A DNA stretch of 64,000 bases. It comes from Deinococcus hopiensis KR-140. GTDB lineage: Bacteria; Deinococcota; Deinococci; Deinococcales; Deinococcaceae. The notes under the pieces were generated by a model that did not search any database, was not told the DNA's origin, and worked only from the letters and a program-made list of their open reading frames with translations. Shown one piece after another: positions 19,759-29,058 of the stretch. The translations under genes and the position numbers were made by a program. The stretch covers positions 1 to 64,000 of the forward strand of contig NZ_FWWU01000011.1 of NCBI RefSeq assembly GCF_900176165.1, given 5' to 3'. Positions within the stretch are counted from its first letter, which is position 1. Every line of letters starts with the position of its first letter.

Positions 19759-20423
19759 ATGAAATACCCCGTTGCGGCGGGTGGCAGCCTCCTTGGAGCG
19801 CGCCCGGACATCGGCGTCATGAGAGGCCCTCGGCAAACGGGAGACCGCACCCTCAGGGAAGGCCGCCCCTTCGCCACATACAACGGCGCCTTCCACGACA
19901 AATACAACGACGATCAGTTCGAGAAATACCTCGAACAGCTCTTTCCGTACGCGAAGCAGTGTTTCTTCGTGGCGGTTCAGGACGAGCGGGACTGGGCGAC
20001 CACATTCTTCTGGGCTCACGCCCCCGACCTGGGGCACTGGCCGTTTCCGCTCGCGTACGTCGCGCAAACCGGCTGCGCCCCCGATCACGTTTCCTGGGGA
20101 CAGATCAAAGCGTTGTTTCTCGCGGGCAAAGACAACTGGCGAGAAGGTCCTGCGGGTACGCAACTGATTCGTCAGGCCAAGAAGGCCTCTGGGTGCACGT
20201 GGGGCGCGTGAACAGCAAGAAGCGCGTGTTGCATGACGAGCGACTCGGTGTGGGCAGTGTGGATGGAACGCATCTCACGCTTGAAGGGCGAGAGAAAGGG
20301 CTGGAGAACATCTCGGGCTCGCTGGAAGAGGCCAAGGCCCGGCGGGAGATCCGGGAACGGGACGGCGCATTCCGGGCACTGTTGGTGGAGCGTTGCCCGG
20401 AGATCTGGAAAAGATTGGCATGA
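19759..20423 (+). pseudogene. Frameshifted hypothetical gene
   Basis: The first frame, from the ATG at 19759, contains GRPFATYNGAFHDKYNDDQF, EKYLEQLFPYAKQCFFVAVQ and LGHWPFPLAYVAQTGC. Near 20190 the sensible reading moves to another frame, LWVHVGRVNSKKRVLHDERL, LTLEGREKGLENISGSLEEA and a stop at 20421-20423. The pieces look like one soluble protein. Family unknown. Confidence 0.45.
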
Positions 20424-20722
20424 CGGTGGTTGCGCTGACCTTCCCAGTGGACATCGATGTCACCGTTGCTCCGGCGCGGCGCGCAGAACAGTCCTCACAC
20501 GACTTGGAGTGGCAGCTTGGCTGCGCTCTCGCCCTGATCCTCGAGGAAGTCGCGCCCGAGGTTCTGGCAGGTGGTCTCGCTGGGGTTGAGGCCAAACTCT
20601 CGCGGGGAAACACCCCGAAAAGGATGGTCCTGATGAATGATCCGCTCTACACGCTGACGCCCGAACGTCGCGAGACTTCAGGTCCAGGCGTAGTGGAAGC
20701 CGTGGAGGCAGGGATGCCCTGA
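20420..20722 (+). CDS. Hypothetical protein
   Basis: A 100-codon frame whose ATG overlaps the previous stop (ATGA), implying translational coupling. It contains ALTFPVDIDVTVAPARRAEQ and LEWQLGCALALILEEVAPEV. I do not recognise it. The operon-like overlap with a broken gene suggests the whole group is decaying. Confidence 0.4.
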   Translation: MTVVALTFPVDIDVTVAPARRAEQSSHDLEWQLGCALALILEEVAPEVLAGGLAGVEAKLSRGNTPKRMVLMNDPLYTLTPERRETSGPGVVEAVEAGMP

Positions 20723-20739
20723 TCTTCGGTGGTCAGCGT

Positions 20740-20967
20740 CTGGGCTTCGAGCAATGGGGTATGGCTTCGGCGGGTGGGATAGCAGCATGGGCCTCGCCAG
20801 CACCGCCATTGAGATCGAGGGTACACAGTTCCGGAGACCAAACACCCCTACCGATCACCTGGGGCCTGGCTGATCCAGACAGCCATGAAGAGCGGTCCCT
20901 CCGCACGTTTGCCACAGCGGAGGAGGTCATTGCCTTCCTCCCAAACCTGTTCGACATGCTCCGCTGA
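20740..20967 (+). pseudogene. Broken small gene of unknown family
   Basis: One frame reads GYGFGGWDSSMGLASTAIEI then EGTQFRRPNTPTDHLGPG before a stop near 20869. Another frame ends plausibly with ERSLRTFATAEEVIAFLPNL at 20967. Together they look like one protein with a shifted frame. No family can be named. Confidence 0.35.
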
Positions 20968-21008
20968 GCCGGTTGGTGCACACGCCGGTAGTCCTTCATC
21001 AGCAAGAA

Positions 21009-22035
21009 TCAGGCCAGCTTCTCCCCCGTGTGCAATTCAACCTTCGGGCCATCGAACGTGACCACCGTCACCACCCGGTCCTCGTGGTGCTTGTGCTCCC
21101 ACCGGCTGGCCACGTCAATGCTCACAGGGAGGGTGGAGGTGGCCCGTCCAGCGCTGGACGGGGCGGCTGATTCGGGGCTGGAGCCCTGCTGACGGGGGAC
21201 AAACCCGTGATTATCTTCAGGGTGAGCGTCTCGCCAATCAGGCGGTCGAGGCCCAGTTGCGCGAGCACCTCGAAGCCCCGCCCCCTGGTGTCCAGCGGCA
21301 TGTTGTGCCGGGCAGCGTCCACGGCCTGCTGAATCTCCGCGCCCTTCAAGCAGGGGAGCAGTTCGTGGGGATGCGGGAGGGCGTGGTCTTCGCCAAGTGC
21401 ACCTGGAGTTCGGGTAGACGGCTCTCGTTGCTGCAGAACAACAGCGCACCTGGCGCACGTCGGCTGGATCGCGGGCAGGCCTTGAGGCCAGGACCTCGCG
21501 GGGAATCGGGGTCAGGGTGAGCAAGGCCGCGCCACCCGCCGTGCCCGGAACCTTTTCAGAGACAAAGGGCTGGGACTCTCGTTGCTCACCTTGCCCCTCA
21601 ACCTCAACAGAACCTGTGTGGGGCAAACCTTCGCCGCCTTCCGGCCTCAGGAGAATGTTCGCCGCTTCCTGTGTTTCGGCAACCGCCGCCTGGCCATCAT
21701 CATCCTGAGCGGGAGAGGGAGCGAGCTCCTTGGGGCTTGATGATGTTGGGGTCTTTGCAGGACTCTCTGTTGGACGCTCTGTGTATGGAAGAGCACTTTT
21801 CGTAATTCCCGAGTTATGGTCTGCGTAATTCTCGGATTGTGGTTTCCGTAATTCGGAAATTATGATTTTCGCAATTCCCGTTTTGAGGGCCTGAGGAGTC
21901 ATCGCCCTCCCCTTCCCTCTGTTCAGGCTTCTCCTCCGTTCCCTTCGCAGGCGGCGGTTGCCGCTGCCCGGCTTGCTGCCGGGTTTCCTGGCTTGGGGCC
22001 GCCTGGGCGACAAGCTCAAGCGGCCCGCCTTCCAA
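21009..22035 (-). pseudogene. Frameshifted plasmid gene of unknown function
   Basis: Reading from 22035 leftwards, several frames carry sensible stretches: EKPEQREGEGDDSSGPQNGN, then AQDDDGQAAVAETQEAANIL with ALLTLTPIPREVLASRPARD, then GAEIQQAVDAARHNMPLDTR with GFEVLAQLGLDRLIGETLTL, and finally SRWEHKHHEDRVVTVVTFDG with PKVELHTGEKLA. At least three frame changes are needed. The N-terminal part crosses the 23-bp repeat array, which itself may be the reason the reading frame is not kept. Family unknown; the position beside ligA and near the origin suggests a plasmid-encoded role. Confidence 0.45.
21800..21891. repeat. Four direct 23-bp repeats
   Basis: Units start at 21800, 21823, 21846 and 21869, each with CG[TC]AATTC followed by a CG/GA-rich then TT-rich half. 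The period is exactly 23 bp, about two helical turns, and not a multiple of three. Such arrays serve as iterons or partition centromeres on plasmids. The sequence is unrelated to the 9.2-9.5 kb iterons. Confidence 0.6.
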
Positions 22036-22038
22036 ACC

Positions 22039-22245
22039 TTATTCAGGAATGTTCGTGGCCTCCACCATCAGTTCCAGGAACCGGTCCTCATTGATGGCGA
22101 TGTGGGTCGTCGTGTTTCCGTAGGACTTCCATGTCCGGCAGGTGATGATGTCGGGATCTTCGAGCACGAGACGCGCGGCCCAGGCCTCGTGGGGAGTGAG
22201 GCGAACTTTCGCCCACCGGTCGTCGTCTCTTTTCGCCAGCCACAT
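22039..22245 (-). CDS. Small hypothetical protein
   Basis: A 68-codon frame beginning MWLAKRDDDRWAKVRLTPHE and including HIAINEDRFLELMVEA. Composition is that of a soluble globular protein. The upstream frame is closed by a TAA close by, so the ATG at 22245 is the first sensible start. It precedes the frameshifted gene at 21009-22035 on the same strand, probably in one transcript. Family unknown. Confidence 0.45.
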   Translation of the reverse strand: MWLAKRDDDRWAKVRLTPHEAWAARLVLEDPDIITCRTWKSYGNTTTHIAINEDRFLELMVEATNIPE

Positions 22246-22568
22246 GCGGCCTTCGCGTTCGGCGGAGAGCTTGGTGTCACGCTGTTAGGAGGGGAGGCGC
22301 CAGTACAGGGTATTTGCGACATCATGCCGACGGGTTGATCGCTTGGCAACGCTGGGGGGATCTCCCCGATTGACCCAAACCACCTCCGCTCTGACGCGAC
22401 CACAACCACCGACGCACCCTCCCACTTCCCCCGCTTCTCGCGGGGGTTTTCCCCTGGAGGCGCCCAGCGAACGCATGGTTCAGCGTCTTCCGGGTGCGGG
22501 GACATGAGGAATACCGACTTGCTGAGCATTTGAGGTGCGTATAGCTTCTTTCTAAACGGTTCCTCTTA

Positions 22569-22585
22569 GTACGTTTACAGCGTAA
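22569..22585. promoter_or_regulatory. RDRM-like operator upstream of ligA
   Basis: On the minus strand the site reads TTACGCTGTAAACGTAC, agreeing at about 14 of 17 positions with the remembered degenerate RDRM. TATGTT (22588-22593) directly downstream can serve as a -10 box. The site ends 33 bp before the ligA start. Confidence 0.55.
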
Positions 22586-22618
22586 TGTATGTTAGTCTAC
22601 CTTCCTTCAGGAGTCCCC

Positions 22619-24679
22619 ATGACCCAGACCCAAACCCCCGCCGAACGCCACGCACAGCTCCGCGCCGAAGTCGCCGAACATAACCGGCGCTACTACGAAG
22701 AGGACGCCCCCATTATCGCGGACTTCGAGTACGACGCCCTGGCCCGTGAACTCCGCGAACTCGAAGCCCTGCACCCCGAACTGGCCGCCCCAGACTCCCC
22801 AGCCCAGACGGTCGGCGGCCGTCCCAGCACGCTGTTTGAAAAAGTCCGGCACCCCACGCCCATGACGAGCCTCGACAACGCCTTCAGCAACGCAGAACTC
22901 GCACACTTTGACGAGAAGGTGGCCCGAGCGCTCAACCTGCCGGTTGGAGATCAGCAATTCGCCTACACCTGTGAACTCAAGATCGACGGTCTGAGCGTCA
23001 ACCTCTATTACGTGGATGGCGTGCTGCAATGGGCGGCTACACGAGGGGACGGAGAAGTCGGAGAGAAGGTCACCGCGAATATCGAGGGTATCCCCGGTAT
23101 TCCTCGCGAACTTCCTGGCTTGAAGGGCGAACTGGAGGTCCGTGGGGAGGTCTACATGAGCAAGCAGGCCTTCCTCGCGTACAACCAGAAGGCGGAGGAG
23201 GAGGGCCGCGCCCTCCTGAAGAATCCCCGGAATGGGGCAGCAGGGGCATTGCGTCAGAAGGACCCGGAGGAAACCCGCCGCCGTGGCCTGGAAGTGATCC
23301 TGTACGCCCTGGGAAAACGCGACAACGTGCCGGTCCGGACACAGTGGGACATCCTGGAGTGGCTGAGAGCCCAAGGGTTTGCGACGAGCGGGTACTCGCG
23401 CCGAGTCACTGGGAGTGAGGCGGCCGCGGCGTACCACGCGGAGATGACGGCCGAGCGCCCGCGCTTGCCGTTCGATGCGGACGGCAGTGTGGTCAAGCTC
23501 GATGATCTGCACTTGCAAGCGGAGGCAGGATTCACGAGCCGTGCCCCGAAGTGGGCGGTTGCGTATAAGTTCCCCGCGGACATAGGAGAAACTGTCGTTG
23601 AGTCGATCACGGTCCAGACGGGCCGCACGGGGAAGCTCACGCCTGTGGCGGAACTCCTGCCCGTGCAGCTGGAAGGCAGCACGGTCGCTCGGGCGACCCT
23701 GCACAATGAGGACTTTATCCGCGGCCTGGACCTGCGTATTGGTGACACCGTTCGCGTGCACAAGTCCGGGGGCATCATCCCTGAAGTGCTGAGTGTGGTC
23801 CTGGAGAAGCGCAAGACCAGCAGTGTGCCCTTTGTTTTCCCGACCCACTGTCCGCGGTGTGGACACGAGGCTGTGCGGCAGGAAGGGGCAGCGGGGACGT
23901 TCTGTACAAATCCTGCTTGCCCAGCGAAGAGCACCCTGCGCGTTCGGTACTTCGCCTCCCGGGATGTCATGGACATCAAGGGGCTGGGGGAACGGCTCGT
24001 CGAGCAACTCGTGGACTCAGGCCTGGTGACAGACCCAGCGGACCTGTACGGACTGACTGCAGAGCAGGTGGAACACCTCGAGATGGGGGAGACCACGACT
24101 GGCGCCGTGCGTAAAGTCGGGCGGAAGAACGCAGAGAAGTTGGTCGCGGAGATTCAGGCGTCCAAGACGCGGGAGCTGTGGCGCTTCATTCGGGCACTGG
24201 GCCTACCGTTCGTGGGGGAAGGGACGAGTACCCGCATCGCCAGGGTGTATGGCAGTCTGCAGGACGTACAAGCGGCTTCGGTTGAGGACTTGGCTCGGAT
24301 TCCGGATGTGGGGCGGCAGACGGCGGAGAGCATCGTGCAGGGTCTGACGGACCCGGATATGCGCGCGTTCATTGAGCGGCTGTTTGCAGCCGGGGTTCAA
24401 CCGGCAGCCAGTGTGGACGTACGGGTGGGAGAACAGCTCGCCGGGTTGACCTTCGTGATCACGGGGACGCTGAGTTGGCCCCGGGATGCGATCAAGTCGC
24501 ACCTGGAAGCGCATGGTGGGCGGGTGAGCGGCAGCGTGACGAAGAAGACGAGTTACCTGATTGCTGGGGAGGACGGCGGCGGGAAGCTGGAGAAGGCGCG
24601 GGCGTTGAAGGTCTCAACGCTGGACGAGGCCGGGCTCAACGATTTGCTTGCCGAGAAAGGCGCGCCCCCCCTGCCCTGA
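22619..24679 (+). CDS. ligA: NAD-dependent DNA ligase LigA
   Basis: LigA seals nicks in DNA using NAD+. The 686-residue protein has the usual order: domain Ia (RRYYEEDAPIIADFEYDAL), the adenylation lysine in CELKIDGLSVNLYY (K121), an OB domain, a four-cysteine zinc site (CPRC...CTNPAC), a helix-hairpin-helix region (IPDVGRQTAESIV) and a C-terminal BRCT domain (GLTFVITGTLSWPRDAIKSH). CAGGAG at 22608-22613 supports the ATG at 22619. An RDRM-like site lies upstream, as for pprA and recA. Whether this is the only ligase or an added plasmid copy cannot be told from the window. Confidence 0.97.
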   Translation: MTQTQTPAERHAQLRAEVAEHNRRYYEEDAPIIADFEYDALARELRELEALHPELAAPDSPAQTVGGRPSTLFEKVRHPTPMTSLDNAFSNAELAHFDEKVARALNLPVGDQQFAYTCELKIDGLSVNLYYVDGVLQWAATRGDGEVGEKVTANIEGIPGIPRELPGLKGELEVRGEVYMSKQAFLAYNQKAEEEGRALLKNPRNGAAGALRQKDPEETRRRGLEVILYALGKRDNVPVRTQWDILEWLRAQGFATSGYSRRVTGSEAAAAYHAEMTAERPRLPFDADGSVVKLDDLHLQAEAGFTSRAPKWAVAYKFPADIGETVVESITVQTGRTGKLTPVAELLPVQLEGSTVARATLHNEDFIRGLDLRIGDTVRVHKSGGIIPEVLSVVLEKRKTSSVPFVFPTHCPRCGHEAVRQEGAAGTFCTNPACPAKSTLRVRYFASRDVMDIKGLGERLVEQLVDSGLVTDPADLYGLTAEQVEHLEMGETTTGAVRKVGRKNAEKLVAEIQASKTRELWRFIRALGLPFVGEGTSTRIARVYGSLQDVQAASVEDLARIPDVGRQTAESIVQGLTDPDMRAFIERLFAAGVQPAASVDVRVGEQLAGLTFVITGTLSWPRDAIKSHLEAHGGRVSGSVTKKTSYLIAGEDGGGKLEKARALKVSTLDEAGLNDLLAEKGAPPLP

Positions 24680-24895
24680 ACTGCACTTCAAAGGCCGCAC
24701 CACAGTAAGCAACCCCAGGGATAAATCCGGGGGCTTTGAAAGGCCCCACTTGCTTAGCCGAAGACGGGGCAAGCCCCGGTAAACGATTTCTGATACGGAT
24801 TCCGAATAATCAGTTATAATAATGAGATCAGAACGGTTACTTTCCAACACACGGCCGAAGACTTCTGGGGCATCTACGGCCGGAGTAGCTGCGCG

Positions 24896-25366
24896 GTGGA
24901 ACGACGACGCAGTCACCTCCTCGCGTTCCTGGCAGAAGGGAAAAGCGCTGCTGAAGCCCTGAAGCTCACGGGCTACTCGTATCAAGGTGCAGACAAAATC
25001 ATCGACGCGTACCACCAACATGGTCTGGCGGGGCTCAAAGATCAGCGACACCAGAACAGTGGTGCACCGACCCTGCTCAGCGACGCCGAAGTGCTCCTCC
25101 TGGTGCGGACGATTCGTGCAGACACCGCCAGCGGCGGTGTCTGGAATGGTGCACGAGTGCAGTCCTGGGTAAAGCAGGAATTGGAGAAGGACGTGCATCT
25201 GAGCCGCTGTTATGCGTTTTTGGATGCGGTGGGATATAGCCTCCAGGTCCCTCGGCCTCGACATGTCGAGGCCAACCAGGTCACTCAGGAAGCGTTCCAA
25301 AAAAAATCCTCCCAGCCGTGGTCCAAGCAGCTACGGCGCGTACTGAAGCAACTGGACGAGCGGTAG
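24896..25366 (+). CDS. IS630 transposase, N-terminal ORF
   Basis: The helix-turn-helix half of an IS630-type transposase: VERRRSHLLAFLAEGKSAAE, ALKLTGYSYQGADKIIDAYH. The frame stays open upstream through TAEDFWGIYGRSSCA, so the true start may lie before the GTG at 24896, but no standard start codon is visible there. At 25301-25308 an A8 run (CCAAAAAAAATCC) allows a -1 slip into the downstream frame, which would produce the full transposase. Confidence 0.8.
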   Translation: MERRRSHLLAFLAEGKSAAEALKLTGYSYQGADKIIDAYHQHGLAGLKDQRHQNSGAPTLLSDAEVLLLVRTIRADTASGGVWNGARVQSWVKQELEKDVHLSRCYAFLDAVGYSLQVPRPRHVEANQVTQEAFQKKSSQPWSKQLRRVLKQLDER

Positions 25367-25887
25367 AAGTCTGGTGCATGGATGAACACCGTGTGGGATT
25401 GAAACCCCTCGTCGGCAAACAATGGTCCGAGCGAGGCAAAGCACCGACCGTGCGTGTCCAACACCGGTATGAATGGCTCTATATCAGTGCGTTCGTCTGT
25501 CCTCAGACGGGAGAGAGCCAGTACTGGTTGTTGCCGACGGTCAATACGGCGGCCTTCCAGGCTGTGCTCGATCGCTTTGCCCTCGACACACAGGCTGGAA
25601 AGACGCGGGAGATCATCTTGGTCTTGGATGGTGCGGGGTGGCATGCCACGCCGCAGTTAAAGTGCCCACCGGGCATCGAGCTCGTCTTCTTGCCGCCCTA
25701 CTCCCCAGAGTTGCAACCCGCCGAACGCCTTTGGTCCCTCACCGATGCTCCCTTGAAGAATCGTCACTTCGAAACCCTGGAAGACCTGACCGTGTTGCTT
25801 GCGGAGCAGTGTCGTCGGTTGGAACAGCAGAGGGAGAGAATCCGTTCTCTCACCTTCTTCCATTGGTGGCCTTGCATAACAAATTAA
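25318..25887 (+). CDS. IS630 transposase, DDE catalytic ORF
   Basis: The catalytic half, with DDE residues in VWCMDEHRVGLKP, ILVLDGAGWHAT and LPPYSPELQPAERLW. It is translated either as a -1 frameshift fusion with the upstream ORF or, less likely, from the GTG at 25318. The end, RSLTFFHWWPCITN, lies about 10 bp from the right inverted repeat. Confidence 0.85.
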   Translation: MVQAATARTEATGRAVEVWCMDEHRVGLKPLVGKQWSERGKAPTVRVQHRYEWLYISAFVCPQTGESQYWLLPTVNTAAFQAVLDRFALDTQAGKTREIILVLDGAGWHATPQLKCPPGIELVFLPPYSPELQPAERLWSLTDAPLKNRHFETLEDLTVLLAEQCRRLEQQRERIRSLTFFHWWPCITN

Positions 25888-25907
25888 TCGGAATCCGTAT
25901 GAGTCAT

Positions 25908-27108
25908 CTGAGATGGTTCAGTTTGGAAAAAAAACGTCCAGGACGGCTTCCCACCTCATATTGAGGGCGTGCTTAAGGGAAATGACCGTGCTGGACGGCT
26001 CCCACTCCGCCATGCTCACTTCCTGTGGCCGCAAGCAGCATCGGGACAACCTGCAGGTCGTCCTGAGCTGCTTCCTGGAGGCGTTGGGGATCTTCCGGTT
26101 TCATGCGTCTACCGCAAAATCACCTGGGGCCATCAGCCGCTTTCTCAACCACCAGCGCTGGAGTTTGCGTACCCTCCTGCGAGTGGTGCGCCAACATGCC
26201 CTGGACACGTTCCAGGCCTCCCTGGGTGGACGCTGCGGGCGTCCACCGCTGATGGAGATCATCGTCGACACGACCTCCATCGCGAAAGAAGGCGTGTTTG
26301 CTGAACTGGACGGCTGGATCCATACCTTGAATGGGATCCGTGGCCTGCATGTCGTCATGCTGTACCTCTGCTGTGGGGACCTCCGTTTGCCCTGGGGGTT
26401 CAAGATCTGGTCTGTCTTAGCCACGCCCTCACGCCCAGACCTGGCGTTGCGGCTGGTTCAGCACCTCCCAAGAGCGATCCGCTCGCGAGCCAAACAGGTG
26501 CACCTTCTTGCAGATGCCGGGTTTGGCGGCGCCACCTTCATGGCTGGGATTCGAGCGCTCGGCCTGGAATTTACCGTGGGGATGCGGGCGGATCGGCTGA
26601 CCGTAAGCGGTCAGCAAAGACATCACGGCGCAGCAGCGTCGGGTCTTCCTCCAAGGTCTGTCTGACCTTCCCTTGTGGCTGTACTGGATCTGGCTTCCCG
26701 GCCAACAGGGAGAACGGCAGGAACAACGCTTTCTCGTGTCCTCCCGGCGGAGGACGCCCAGGACCGCGAAGCAAACAGGTCGGCGCAGGTGGAAGATCGA
26801 GGCCCTCTTCAAAACGTTGAAGAGCCGCTTTGCCTCCCTGCAAATTCGGCCAGAAGACCAAACTGGGCGTCCTGCGCTCCCTCTGTCTGAGCCTGGCCTG
26901 TTTTCTGCTCTGTCACTTCGAGTACCTGGACCAAACCGGGTCAGGCCAAGCGGATTCCGCTTGGCCTGATTGGGGCACTTTCGCTCGACAGGTACGCATA
27001 AAATATGTCGGCTGGGTGCCGCTTTTCGAGTTGGAAAGGACGCAGAAGCAGATTTTAGCTGTCTGGGACGAGAACCAGCGCCATGCTGCCTAAACTGAAA
27101 GATCTCAG
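25908..27108 (+). mobile_element. IS4-type insertion sequence, inactive
   Basis: About 1201 bp, bounded by CTGAGATGGTTCAGTTT and, at the right end, its near-complement (15 of 17 bases). It lies only 10 bp from the IS630 element. The transposase is broken. No convincing target duplication is visible. Its right end abuts the omega-RNA-like leader of iscB. Confidence 0.7.
25913..27093 (+). pseudogene. IS4-type transposase, two frameshifts
   Basis: Frame one (to about 26660) contains EIIVDTTSIAKEGVFAELDG and VHLLADAGFGGATFMAGIRA, the first two acidic catalytic regions. Frame two contains QEQRFLVSSRRRTPRTAKQT and RRRWKIEALFKTLKSRF, the YREK-like glutamate region. Frame three finishes with KFGQKTKLGVLRSLCLSLAC to the stop at 27093. 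At least two frameshifts make it non-functional. Confidence 0.75.
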
Positions 27109-27261
27109 TCACGACACCTTGAGATGCCTCGCGAGTCGGAAGCGCTGTCGCCTCAAGAAGAAAGCCGGGAAGGGAAACCCCGCGCCCCCCGTAAGGCACG
27201 AACAAGCTCAGAAATGCCCCTCTAGGCGAACGTTACAAGGCGCTTACGCGCAAGGAAAATG
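27109..27261 (+). ncRNA. Omega-RNA-like leader of iscB, truncated
   Basis: The 150 bp between the IS4 end and the iscB start contain GGGAAGGGAAACCCCGCGCC, then CCCGTAAGGCACGAACAAGC and other short inverted blocks, resembling the structured 5' RNA that guides IscB. The outer 5' part, where a guide would lie, appears replaced by the IS4-type element. Assignment is by position and general resemblance only. Confidence 0.45.
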
Positions 27262-28596
27262 AGGTCAAACCGAGTGTTCGTTCTCAACCCAGACCGTACT
27301 CCGCTGATGCCATGCACGGCAAAAAGGGCGCGGAAGATGCCGGAAGCAGGGAGAGCTGCCATGCTACCCGTTCACCATCATTCTCAAGGCCGGGTCCGCT
27401 CGCCAGTCTCAAGCTCCTCGCTCTGAAGCTGGATCCCGGCTCCAAGACCACGGGGATGGCCCTCGTGCTGGAGGGCAAGACGGGCAAGCAGTGCATCTGG
27501 GGCGCAGAACTCGCGCACCGGGGCCTTGCCATCAAACTCAAGCTCCAGGCAAGGCGAGGGCCGCGATCCAGTCGCCGGAGTCGGAAGCTTCGTCATCGAC
27601 CCGCCCGCTTCCTGAACCGCACCAGGCCCGCTGGTTGGCTACCTCCGTCCTTGATACACCGCGTCCTGACCATCATTTCCTGGGCGAGACGATTGGACGC
27701 CGCTGGACCCGTTCGCAATGGAGTTGGTCAGCTTCGATACCCAGAAGATGATGAACCCCGACATGGAGCAGGGGGAAGACCAGAAAGGAACCCGGTTCGG
27801 CACCGAGGTCCGCGCCTACTTGCGGCAGAAATGGGAGGACAAGTGCGCCTACTGCGGGAAGAAGGGCGAGGAAGTGGAGCGTCTTGCCCCCCGGAGTCGG
27901 GGTGGCTCCAACCGCGTCACCAACCTGGTCTGGTCCTGCCGGAAGTGCAACGAAGCCAAAGGCAACCTGACCCTTGAAGAGTTCCTGGCGAAGAAGCCCG
28001 CCGTGCTGCGGAGGATTCAGCAACAGCAGCAAACCAGCCTTGTGGATTCCGCTGCGGTCAACGCGACGAAGTACCGCCTGCTGGACGAGTTGAAGCGGTT
28101 CGGCTACCCCGTGGAAATGGGCAGCGGAGCACAGACCAGCTCCAACCGCCACCAGCAAGGCTACGAAAAGGCGCACTGGGTTGATGCGGCGTGCGTCGGG
28201 CCGTCGGGCGAGCAAGTACGGGTCGCGCCCCTGAAGCCGCTGAAGGTCACCCGTAGGGGGCGGGGAAATCGTCAGATGTGCGGCACAAACAAATACGGAT
28301 TCCCCATCCGGCACCGGAGCTGCCAGAAGGTGTTCTTCGGCTTTCAAACGGGGAACAGGGTGTGGGCCGTCGTGACGTCGGGCAAGAAGGCGGGGACGTA
28401 TAGCGGGCGTGTCTCCGTCCGTGCCACGGGCAGCTTCAAGCTTCCGCAGGTGGACGGCCTTTATCATCGATTTTTCTCGACCTTGCGCAAAGGAGATGGC
28501 TACAGCGACAGCTTTTCGGAGCGCCAAGTGCGCTCGCCCCCTTTCCTCCCCTTGCTTCAGGCAAGGGGAGGAAAGGGGGCCTTTGGTGAGGGCTGA
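27262..28596 (+). pseudogene. iscB: IscB RNA-guided nuclease gene, frameshifted and HNH-mutated
   Basis: IscB is the transposon-encoded ancestor of Cas9. The N-terminal frame from 27262 reads MRSNRVFVLNPDRTPLMPCT and AKRARKM. The next frame has RuvC-I (LKLDPGSKTTGMALV) and the arginine-rich bridge (HRPARFLNRTRPAGWLPPSL). The third, from about 27715, has RuvC-II (MELVSFDTQKMMNPD), the HNH zinc region (CAYCGKKGEE...CRKCNEAKGN) and RuvC-III (AHWVDAACVG). At least two frameshifts interrupt it. The first HNH histidine is arginine (VERLAPRSRGG instead of VEHxxPRSRGG, a CAT-to-CGT change), so even a repaired protein would lack HNH cleavage. A 20-bp hairpin covers the 3' end. Confidence 0.85.
28536..28580. 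terminator. 20-bp hairpin at the iscB 3' end
   Basis: GCCCCCTTTCCTCCCCTTGC pairs perfectly with 28561-28580 around a 5-base loop, followed by CTTTGG. It overlaps the last iscB codons, as hairpins often do at the right end of IS200/IS605-like elements; it may be the transposon end, a terminator, or both. Confidence 0.6.
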
Positions 28597-28838
28597 GCAA
28601 CGTGTCACTCCCTTGTCACGCCAGGACAAGTAGGGTGGTTCCATGAGAAACAACAAACTGGAAGCCCACCAGTTTGCCAACTTCCCACCCAGAACACGTT
28701 TTTCTCCTGCTCGTTCCGTTGTGATTGGATCGTTTTATGGGCGATCCAATCAGAATTTGTATAAGCCGAAAAGCGGCTTTAGGAGAGGGTATCCTGACAA
28801 CACATTCCCTGTATTTTCATTCGTCATGGTGAGTCACT

Positions 28839-28967
28839 AGAGCATTCGTCCCAATTGCGCCGCGAATGGACGGGCATCCCTCACGGCTCCCCATTCTCTC
28901 CAAGGCTCATTCGAGTTCGCCCGCTGGGCTCGGTCGAAAAGAAGTCCTTTTTTTAACAGATGCTCCA
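28839..28967. repeat. Dispersed repeat, copy B
   Basis: Begins AGAGCAT and ends ATGCTCCA, with TCCCTCACGGCTCCCCATTC and GAAAAGAAGTCCTTTTTTT inside. It also carries GCGCCGCG near the left end, shared with copy C. The remainder of 28597-29058 includes a GATTGGATCG/CGATCCAATC inverted repeat near 28725-28755 and no gene. Confidence 0.65.
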
Positions 28968-29058
28968 AGCGTGTTCTTGTGTCACATTTCACAAGTTCTT
29001 CTCGAATTCCCATGGGAGGAGGCTGCGTCGCCGTCTATCCCCAAATTCTGGAGCTTCA

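Larger units (their letters stand above)
24796..25897 (+). mobile_element. IS630-family insertion sequence
   Basis: A 1102-bp element with inverted ends CGGATTCCGAATAAT (left) and CGGATTCCGATTAAT (right, read inward), flanked on each side by TA, the usual IS630 target duplication. Two overlapping frames encode the transposase, joined by an A8 slippery run. The element appears complete. Confidence 0.85.

Noticed and set aside
22607..24007. A 466-codon open frame antisense to ligA
   Set aside because: Its composition is that of the complement of a GC-rich gene; ligA fits its family over the full length.
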